Shown here: positions 55,546 to 64,000 of the stretch, piece after piece
How the letters are laid out: every line of letters starts with the position of its first letter
How positions within the stretch are numbered: the first letter of the stretch is position 1
Assembly (NCBI GenBank): GCA_943356435.1
Contig: CALREY010000002.1
Location: 95,386 to 159,385, forward strand
Direction: 5' to 3'
Length of the DNA stretch: 64,000 nucleotides
DNA from: Candidatus Altimarinota bacterium
Lineage (GTDB): Bacteria; Patescibacteriota; Gracilibacteria; BD1-5; UBA6164
Made by a program: the position numbers and the translations under genes
Notes under the pieces: model-generated
The model's input: only the letters and a program-made list of their open reading frames with translations
Database searches by the model: none
Told to the model about the DNA's origin: nothing

Positions 55546-57144
55546 TTAATCACATTTAACATTTAATCACATAGTTTTAAACAAATTCATTAGTTGAACT
55601 ATATTTACTATGACTCATTTATCACTTCATATTCAATTCACTCTATTGTATTCTGCACTTGGGAAATTTATCAAATATTTCCAAGTACTAGCTCACTTAG
55701 CATTAGAAAAATCCCATACTCCATCTATTTCTATTATATTTGATTCATTTTTTAATAATTCTTTGTAAGAACTTATTATATTTCACCATCTGTTTTTTTC
55801 TTCTTGGTCAGTAGCCACTCTCAATCATAATGACTGAAATAGATTCTTTAATTCTCTAACACTTTTTATTGATCAATTCTCTGTTCATACGTTATTTTTT
55901 CTATTAAATTCACAATTAGGAAAATTTATCAAATATTTCCATTTATTATTTCATCATCAGTTTCAAAAATACCATATTCAGTCTATTTCATATATATCTG
56001 CTTCTTTTTCTAGCTTCTCTTTATATCATACTAATATATCTCTCCATCTGGTTATTTCTTGTTGTTCACTAGCGACTTGAAATCATAATGCACTAAATAA
56101 TTGTCTTAATTCTTGTGGATTTTCTATTATTCATTTATCGTTTCATACTCCATTTGCTCTATTAAATGATGCATTTGGAAAACTTCTCAAATATAACCAG
56201 TGTTTAGAACACTTTGTATCACCAAAATACCAAATTCAGTTTATTTCGACTAATAATGCTTCTTTTTGTAATTGCTCTTTTTTTGATAATATGAAATTTT
56301 GCCACTCTAATAATGTTTTCAATTTATTTGTAGATTTTACTTTTCCTGAAATATTTAACACATAATCAGTAAGATTTTTACTATTTGCATTAAATAAATG
56401 TTGTTCTAAAGTATTAGAATAATTAACTCAAAAAATCACCTTATTAACTATCAATCAATCAATAACTTGTCATTTTTTATTATCTCTGAATTTATCTATT
56501 TTTATTATTCAGTCATATATATATGTTGCTTCTCATAGAGTATCTGAAATTACAATAGTTTTTTCTATACTGTCTTGTGATATATATATTATTTTATATG
56601 GTTTTTTTCTTATTCTTCTCTTGTTTTTCTTTTCCTCATAGACTACTATTTCTGATATTTTTACTCATTTATTTACTAATAATTTGAGAAATAATTTATA
56701 TTTTTCTACTGTTTTTCATTTTTTATCATATTTTCAGTTTCCACTTTTTATTGTTTCTGAATTTTCAGGAGGATAAATATCAAAATCTAACTTAATAGTT
56801 TCTATAGATAATATCTCCAAAATACCTAATAAATACATATCAAGTAATTCATCTATATCTTTTATATTATCAGACTTTTGAAATAGTCTTTCATACCTCT
56901 TTAGTATTTTTAGACTATATTCTGAATTATTAGCAGTTTTACTATTTAAAATAACATTGTTACTTAATTCTAAAATACTTAATACTTTTGATAAAAATTC
57001 ATTTTCTAAATCACTTATAGTGTTGTTTTTCTTCCCTAAAATTCATGCTATTTCTTTTTGAATTTTTATTATAGCTGAAATATAAGATAGTATTTCATAT
57101 TCAATTTTGGATTTATTCAGTTTATTTAAGCTATTTATTCACAT
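55546..57144 (-). CDS. Protein with three C-terminal tandem repeats, unknown
   Basis: A 532-residue protein. The first about 300 residues are helical with a beta-like middle part. The last about 230 hold three similar units of about 77 residues, each beginning EIDGIWYFG or EIDGVWDFS, then W-(K/L)-Y-L-I-N-F-P, E-F/Y-N-R, a NGVG turn and LRxLFxxLGLxVAxxQ. These resemble repeat modules that bind partners but were not recognised. No signal peptide. The second codon is TGA. It heads a two-gene unit with the acidic helical protein. Confidence 0.7.
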
Positions 57145-57336
57145 AAAAATTAGTTCCTTATAAAACTTTACATTTGTAATATATATTTTTTAATTAATAT
57201 TGCAAATCATTATATGCAAATTGTATAGCAAAATAATTTATATTTAATTATTAGATTTCTCTTATTTGAAACATTTTTTTGATTTATGAACACTTTTATT
57301 TATAATTCACTAAAATATTTATTTACTCATAATAAA

Positions 57337-58404
<1,068 letters not shown>

Positions 58405-58407
58405 TAT

Positions 58408-58659
58408 ATGAAAACATGAATTTATAAACATTATAAAAATAAATTGTATGAAGTAATATGCACATGAATACATACTGAAACAAATGAAACTCTAGTTATT
58501 TATAAAGCATTATATGATACTCCTGAGCTTACTAAAGAATACTGAAAAGATTTTTGTTTTGTTAGACCAGAGTCTATGTTTTTTGAAAATATAGAAATTG
58601 ATTGAGTATTAAAACCTAGATTTGAGTATGTATGAGACAAAAAATACAATGAAATATAA
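58408..58659 (+). CDS. DUF1653 protein
   Basis: An 83-residue protein matching DUF1653: GIYKHYKNKLYEVICTGIHT, ETLVIYKALY and DFCFVRPESMFFENIEIDG, with a short tail. Members are small, cytoplasmic and of unknown function. It is three bases after pheS, so co-transcribed, and ends at a strong terminator. Confidence 0.88.
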
Positions 58660-58660
58660 T

Positions 58661-58688
58661 AAAACCCCCTAAAAATAGGGGGTTTATA
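58661..58688 (+). terminator. Terminator after pheS unit
   Basis: A G/C-rich stem aaaccccct / agggggttt followed by T/A. Confidence 0.9.
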
Positions 58689-58730
58689 TTTATATTATGA
58701 CAATCAAATGACATCATAACATATTGTAAA

Positions 58731-58970
58731 CTAATTATGTAATTGACAATTTTCACAATCACAAGCATATTTATTTCGAAATGCAGTAATCCAAATGTTT
58801 GTTACATTACCACCATTTTGGTTCTTTACTTCTTGGATGTAATTATCCACAGCAGCAAGAACACCAGCTTCACAGAATGGAATATTTTCCATTACTGATT
58901 TTTGGATAGCAACATCAATAGTATTTTGCGCTATTTCCAAATTGTTTACATGCAAAGTAACATCACTCAT
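58731..58970 (-). CDS. Small protein with Cys-rich tail, SD-led and TGA-free
   Basis: A 79-residue protein (MSDVTLHVNNLEIAQNTIDV, EVKNQNGGNVTNIWITAFRN) ending in a Cys cluster (YACDCENCQLHN) that may bind a metal. No TGA codon is used; Gly are GGA, GGT or GGC. A clear SD (aggaga) lies seven bases before ATG, and a good promoter (59008-59036) precedes it. These traits are shared with the gene at 32134 and are unlike the other genes here. No family was recognised. It may be newly acquired or strongly expressed. Confidence 0.7.
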   Translation of the reverse strand: MSDVTLHVNNLEIAQNTIDVAIQKSVMENIPFCEAGVLAAVDNYIQEVKNQNGGNVTNIWITAFRNKYACDCENCQLHN

Positions 58971-59007
58971 AAGATTCTCCTCTAGATAAAAATTAGTTTA
59001 CTATTAT

Positions 59008-59036
59008 ATAATATCATTTATAATATATTTAGGCAA
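59008..59036 (-). promoter_or_regulatory. Promoter of the small Cys-rich gene
   Basis: On the minus strand TTGCCT and TATTAT are 17 bases apart, about 40 bases before the start. Confidence 0.65.
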
Positions 59037-59105
59037 ATAAATTATATAAACTTGAAAAATACAAATTTAAAATTAACATATAAAAGATATAATTAATTAA
59101 AAAAA

Positions 59106-59783
59106 ATGAACATATTATTAAATGAATTAAAAGCATTCTCAAAAGAAAACTGGTGGATATTTTTGTTACTCATCATATCACTTGTAACTGTTTATATAAC
59201 TTGAAACTGAAATATAATAGAAATCTCATTATTATTTTTGGCAAATTTCTTATGAAATCTATTCATAATGGTTATGCAAAATAATTATACAAATGGTAAT
59301 AATAGACTTTGATCTATAAACCAGATAACTTCTAACTTAATATTTACTTTCATTTCACTATATTGATTGATATATTTAGGTCAATCTCAATACTTGGTAT
59401 GGCAAATTGCATATATTTTAGCATCTGTAAAAAACTTAGTGTATTTTAATTTTCAAAAGGAATTAAAAATATTATCTGAGTATACATTTATTCCTCTGAA
59501 CATAATCTTATTCATTATATTTATTAATTTTTTTAGTTTTGAACTGTATTCTATTTTACAAGCTGTGTGATTTTGTTTAATTACAACTTGACTTGTAAGT
59601 ATTATTGATAAAAATAGATACTGGCTAAATGTAGTGTGAATTTGATTACTAACTCTTTGATCATTGATATGAGTAATAACTAGTTTTAATCAAGGAAACC
59701 TAGATTGAATAGCATTTTGATACTTTACACTTACCTGAACTGTATTTATATACTATTTAAAATTAATTAAAAAATATATATAA
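59106..59783 (+). CDS. Multi-pass membrane protein, PnuC-like size
   Basis: A 225-residue protein with about seven hydrophobic helices, opening NELKAFSKENWWIFLLLIIS. The number of helices, their aromatic ends (FANFLGNLFIMVMQ, YLVWQIAYILASVKNLVYFN) and the total size resemble nicotinamide-riboside/PnuC-type or SWEET-fold transporters, but no signature residue is certain. It is first in a plus-strand series with the sugar-phosphate transferase, three bases upstream. Confidence 0.65.
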
Positions 59784-59785
59784 CT

Positions 59786-60856
59786 ATGATTATACAATAC
59801 TTAATTATTTTTATAATTTCAATATTAACATCGCTAGTAATAATACTAGGATTTAAAAAATTGTTTTATAAATTAAATATATTAGACAATCCAAAAAAAT
59901 ACTGAAAAAAAAGAGATCCTATTCCCTATTCTATGTGAATTGTATTTTTTATAGCATTTTTCGTTCTCACTAGCATATTTGTGGATTTCAACTACAAACT
60001 TTGACTTATATGGGTATTTTGATTATTTATTACATGAATCAGCTTCGTAGATGATATGCTAAATGTAAGTGCAAAAATCAGACTACTATTTCAAATAATA
60101 ATCTGAGCAGTTATATGAATTACATCAATAAAAATATGATATATTAGTAATATATTTTGATGAATATCTAGTCTAGAAACATATTATTTTGTAGCATTTG
60201 ATTATACTATTTACTATGTACCGATATTTTTTACTATTATGTGGTATGTATTTATATTTAATGCACTTAACTGGACAGATTGAATACAATGAAATACTTC
60301 ATGATTATCTATTATTTCTTTTCTAATATTATTCTTTTTATGATTAATATTATTCTACCAGGATGATTATGAATGATGAATAAAAAATGCTAAATTTATA
60401 ATGTGAATAAGTGCAGTACTAGTATGAATTATTATACCATTTTGGCGGTATGATGTAAAAGAAAAGATATTAATGTGAGATTCTGGTACTATGTTTTTGT
60501 GATTTATGCTTGCTACACTTGCTATTATAGCATGATGAAAAGTAGCTACTGTTCTAGTAGTATTTTGAATATATTCAGTTGATGCTATATATGTAATAAT
60601 CAGAAGATTAATAAACAAAAAAAATCCTCTAAATTGAGATTTTACACATTTACATCATAGATTGCAAGAAATCTGATTAACTAGAGAACAAGTATTATCA
60701 CTTGTATATTCATTATCTTTCTTATTTTGACTTACAGCTTTGTTTTTGGACAAAACAGGTAAAATGATAGTTTTTTGAGTGATTATTGTAGTAGTGATAT
60801 TTATTAATAAAATAGCTGAAAAATTATTAAAAGGTAAAAAATGAAAAAAATATTAA
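59786..60856 (+). CDS. Undecaprenyl-phosphate sugar-1-P transferase (WecA/TagO-like)
   Basis: A 356-residue integral membrane enzyme of the glycosyltransferase-4 family, with about ten helices. Catalytic motifs are SFVDDMLNVSAKIRLLFQ (Asp-Asp), FNALNWTDGIQGNTSG and the C-terminal HLHHRLQEIGLT. It would move a sugar-phosphate from a UDP-sugar onto undecaprenyl phosphate, starting a cell-surface glycan. It is of the WecA/TagO rather than MraY type (HLHHR). The start lies three bases after the upstream gene. Confidence 0.88.
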
Positions 60857-60905
60857 CCCTAAGTGCGAATCCTTCCCCTTATAAAAATGATAGGACTACA
60901 AAAGT

Positions 60906-61616
60906 ATGAATAAAATATTAAAAGCATTTACATATATTGAATTGATAGTTGTTATTACTATTATTACTCTTTTGTCATCGACTTGAGTATTTTATTTCAA
61001 TGACTTTGTTAAAAATCAAGAATTAACATTAAAAGTAAACACTATAGAAGAAGAATTTAAAGACCTAGATAAAAAAATAAAAAATAATGAAATATTTGAT
61101 TATGAAACACAATTAAGTACTTCTACATGAAGTAAATGATATGTATATTATATAAATAATTTTGATATACTTTATAATCAAAAAATAGATTTTGATTCAA
61201 TAAATTGAAGTGGTACATTATCGACAAATTGAAACAATAGTCTAACATGAAGTCTAAAATTATACAAAAAACATAAATTATATACAAGTGCAGTTAGACA
61301 ATGAGACACAAATCAAGACTTTAGCCTAATAGATGAACCCTTTTATAAAATAGTCTGAACATTATCATGAGAAGTATTAAATGATATATATGTTAATTAT
61401 TTTGATGAAGATAATATATTTCCAGAAAAAAACAACTTGTTAATACTTCAATCTATAAATACAAAAACAGATAAAACTTGAACAGGAATAAATAATATAG
61501 TAATTAAAAATATTTGATGAACAAAAAGTATAATCTGAGATTGAAATAATTACAATGAGTTATATTTGTTTTTTGAAAATAATTGAAAAGAAAAATTTAT
61601 AAGAATAAAGAAATAA
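60906..61616 (+). CDS. Pilin-like protein with divergent prepilin site
   Basis: A 236-residue protein. The N-terminus KAFTYIELIVVITIITLLS is a type IV prepilin helix with the conserved Glu at +5; the residue before Phe is Ala rather than Gly. The rest is beta-rich (SGSLKLYKKHKLYTSAVRQG, KNIGGTKSIIGDGNNYNELY) and Asn/Asp-rich. Six bases after its TAA comes fmt, so it is probably in the same transcript. Role: minor pilin or secretion pseudopilin (inference). Confidence 0.8.
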
Positions 61617-61618
61617 TA

Positions 61619-62557
61619 ATGAAAATAGCATTTTTTTGAACAGGAGAATTCTCAAAAAATATTCTAGAATGAATATTAAAAAATTGAAATATAGATGTAC
61701 AATTGGTAGTATCGCAACCTGATAAACCAGTATGAAGAAATAAAGTAATAGAAGAAACGGCAGTTAAACAACTAGCAAAACAACATAATATAAAAGTATT
61801 ACAACCAGAGAGATTTAAAAATAATACTGAATTTTTCAGTGAACTAAAAAGCTTAGATTTAGATTTCATTGTAGTAGTTGCATATGGTAAAATAGTTCCA
61901 TCTCAAGTATTAGACAATCCTAAATATGGATGTATCAATATTCATGGTTCTATCCTACCTCTTTATAGATGAGCTAGTCCGATTCAAGAAGCTGTAAAAA
62001 ATTGAGACAAAGAGACATGATTAACAATAATGTACATGTCAAAATGAATGGATGAGTGAGATATTCTAGCCATTAATAAGATAGAAATAGACAAGTTAGA
62101 CACAACTAAAGACATATTTAATAAATTTGAAATTATTTGACCAGAGCTACTTATTAATACTCTAAATTGAGTTATTGATTGAAGTATTAAATGAGTAAAA
62201 CAAGATGATTCAAAAGCTACATATTGTAGTAAAATATCTAAAGAAGATGCTGAAATAAATTTCATTAATGACTCATGAATAAATATTTTTAACAAATATA
62301 GAGCATATCACACTTGGCCATGAATTTACACATACTATAATAACAAAAAACTAGATATAGAAGATTGTGAACTATTAAATTATGAGAGAAATGAAAAAAT
62401 ATGAAAAGTGCTTAAAATAGACAAAAAAACTATATGAATTGTTTGCAAAGATAAAAAAATTCTGATTTTAAGACAAATAAAACTTGAATGAAAGAAAAGT
62501 ATGGATATACTCTCGTTTGCAAATTGAAATAAAGACTTTTTAGAATATAATTTTTAA
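61619..62557 (+). CDS. fmt: Methionyl-tRNA formyltransferase
   Basis: A 312-residue enzyme that formylates initiator Met-tRNA with 10-formyl-THF. It shows the N-terminal Rossmann formyl domain, YGKIVPSQVL, INIHGSILPLYRGASPIQEA (catalytic Asn/His), MYMSKGMDEGDIL (Asp) and the C-terminal OB-like domain with TYCSKISKEDAEINF and YHTWPGIYTY. It is intact only with TGA as Gly. Its functional partner def is at 38858. Confidence 0.95.
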
Positions 62558-62563
62558 TTTACC

Positions 62564-63325
62564 ATGTTAAATATTGCATTAAACACATTTAAAGAAATAG
62601 TAAGAAATAAATTCTTATACTTAATATTATTTTTTGCCTTTGTATTCATAGTTTTTTCTATGGCATTAGGTAAACTGACTATTTGAGATGATTCAAAAAT
62701 CATAGTAGACTTTTGATTAGCTATGATTGAAATATTTTGACTTGTATGAGTACTTTTTGTATGATCACAATTATTATTTAAAGAAATAGAGTGAAAAACA
62801 ATATTTTTGATACTTAGTAAGCCTATAAAAAGATATGAATTTATATTGGGTAAATTTTTCTGATTTTCAGCTACTATATTTTTAATAATATTTTTACAAT
62901 CTATATTATTTTTAATAGTATTATTGATAAAAGATATAGAAATAACTAAGTTAGTATTATTTTCGTTAATTTTTACATTTTTCAAATTAGAAATATTACT
63001 TTGACTAGTATTTTTCTTCTCTACATTTATGTCAAACATACTTACTATTCTAGTGTCGCTAATGATATATTTCGTAAGTCATAGTTTCACTATTTTACAA
63101 GATATAGCTTATAGGACATGAAGTGCAATAGCTGTATATTTCACTAAATGACTACAATTATTATTCCCTCCTTTTGAAGCATTGAATATAAAAGATGTTA
63201 TTTGAAGTTTTACTGATTTCAAAGCTTTGTACTTTGTATTTAATTCTGGATATTCAATAGTATATTTAACTATTATATTATTCTTCACTATACAAATATT
63301 TAATAGAAAAAAATTTGAGAATTAA
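62564..63325 (+). CDS. ABC-2-type permease subunit, probable
   Basis: A 253-residue protein with six hydrophobic segments starting ALNTFKEIVRNKFLYLILFF. The membrane order and the phrase WGSQLLFKEIEGKTIFLILS (read VGSQLLFKEIEGKTI) with KPIKRYEFILGKF match ABC-2 transporter permeases. No ATPase gene is adjacent in the window. It lies seven bases after fmt. Substrate unknown. Confidence 0.75.
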
Positions 63326-63366
63326 ACCACCCCCTAGCCCCCTCCTTACTAAGGAGGGGGAATAGC
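63326..63366. repeat. GC-rich palindromic mini-repeat, family 1
   Basis: ccccctagccccctccttac with the inverted ctaaggaggggg, right after a stop codon. Nearly identical, in reverse, to 4504-4544. It may serve as the terminator of the permease gene. Confidence 0.85.
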
Positions 63367-63375
63367 TACAAAAAA

Positions 63376-64000
63376 ATGAAAAAAAATGAAATATATAAAA
63401 TCTGAAAAGATTTATGAATAGATGATAATAAAATAGAAAAAATAATATTAAAAATAACTGACCTTAGTAAAAGTCAGTTATTTTTATGTGATGATATAGA
63501 TGAAATATTTATAAATGATATAAAAAATAGCTTTATTAGAATAAATAATTGTGAACCTATAGAATATATTATTAACAAAGCTGAGTTTTATTGACTAGAT
63601 TTTTATGTAGACAATAGAGTGCTTATACCTAGAAATGATACAGAAATAATGGTAGAAAGTGTGTTGAAAGAAATAGAGAATAATAAAAATAATATTACAA
63701 TAATAGATGTGTGAACTGGAAGCAGTTGCATAGCAGTATCTGTACTAATGAATTTATCCCCTCCCCCTGCGGGTACTCCCCTTAAATATAAGGGGAGAGT
63801 AATAGAAAACAGCTATGTAATAGATATTTCAAAAGAAGCTTTAGAAGTAAGTAAAATAAATATAAAATTATACAATCTAGAAAATCAAATAAATCAAATA
63901 AAATGAGATTTATTAAAAGAAATATTAAATAACAATAAATATAACATAGAAAAAAGCATAATAATAACAGCAAATTTACCATATATAAAAAATGGTGATT
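63376..64000 (+). CDS. prmC: Protein-(glutamine-N5) methyltransferase PrmC (3' truncated)
   Basis: The first 208 residues of the release-factor glutamine methyltransferase; the end is outside the window. It shows the N-terminal helix bundle, RVLIPRNDTEIMVE (family: IPRpeTE), the SAM motif IIDVGTGSSCIAVS, VIDISKEALEVSKINIK and ANLPYI, the catalytic NPPY-like loop with Leu for the first Pro. A GC-rich mini-repeat is read in frame at residues 128-143 between the SAM motif and the next strand, adding about 15 residues to a surface loop. Since UGA is Gly, its substrates would be RF1, not RF2 (inference). Confidence 0.88.
63756..63800. repeat. GC-rich mini-repeat, family 2, inside prmC
   Basis: It contains ccctccccctgcgggtactc and the pair ccccttaa / taagggga, almost the same as the intergenic copy at 23294-23336. 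It is read as LSPPPAGTPLKYKGR in PrmC. Confidence 0.85.

Noticed and set aside
60841..60930. Tiny frame beginning atgaaaaaaatattaacc between the sugar transferase and the pilin-like gene
   Set aside because: It overlaps two real genes, is under 30 codons, and includes a G/C-rich stretch that may be a decayed mini-repeat.
62554..63039. A 161-residue Asn-rich frame on the minus strand
   Set aside because: It is antisense to the permease gene, and its composition is the mirror of a hydrophobic AT-rich sequence.

Overview
The window reads as a chromosome segment of a Gracilibacteria/Absconditabacteria-type (BD1-5/SR1, candidate phyla radiation) bacterium. The DNA is very AT-rich. Almost every conserved gene (leuS, clpB, serS, ruvB, gdhA, the whole ribosomal-protein operon) stays open only if in-frame TGA is read as glycine, i.e. 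genetic code 25; every gene stop is TAA or TAG. TGA falls at invariant glycines, such as those of the ClpB and RuvB P-loops. Most genes start without a recognisable Shine-Dalgarno sequence. Under the standard code the same DNA would look like broken fragments, so all coordinates below use TGA = Gly. Layout: (1) 1-4.4 kb: the end of a secreted protein with a pilin-like domain, a secreted double-thioredoxin DsbA-like protein, a small exported protein, and a minus-strand cluster of four small unrecognised membrane/exported proteins. (2) 4.57-17.0 kb: one minus-strand gene for a 4150-residue exported protein with FG-GAP-like, Ca-binding type-3-like and DUF11-like segments, probably an adhesin or surface structure. 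(3) 17-31.9 kb: housekeeping genes serS, smpB, an M23 peptidase, thiI, a methyltransferase, a T4SS-type pilin, leuS, a membrane-fused spermidine-synthase-like protein, ndk-rnhA, Fe-type sod, a FemX-like transferase, udk and ruvB. (4) 32-44 kb: a small TGA-free gene, clpB under a CIRCE-like operator, two large paralogous pilin-like proteins, gdhA, def, and a FapA-like (DUF342) protein with a C-terminal PilZ domain. (5) 43.5-54 kb: secY and the S10/spc-type ribosomal operon, rplC to rplO, read right to left; rpsJ is not upstream of rplC and rpmD (L30) is missing, as is known for CPR bacteria. (6) 54-64 kb: surface and unknown proteins, pheS, a DUF1653 protein, a second TGA-free small gene, an undecaprenyl-phosphate sugar transferase, a pilin-like protein, fmt, an ABC-2-like permease and the start of prmC. 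No rRNA, tRNA, CRISPR array or transposase was seen, and no gap between genes exceeds about 220 bases. The surface theme is strong: several prepilin-like proteins, a T4SS-type pilin, a giant exported protein, disulfide chemistry, peptidoglycan enzymes (M23, FemX-like) and a probable c-di-GMP receptor. This fits an epibiotic or predatory lifestyle, but that is inference. The least explained items are GC-rich palindromic mini-repeats that sit between genes and also in frame inside prmC and two pilin genes, two Shine-Dalgarno-led TGA-free small genes with CGN arginine codons, the four-gene small-protein cluster, and a structured spacer where rpmD would be.
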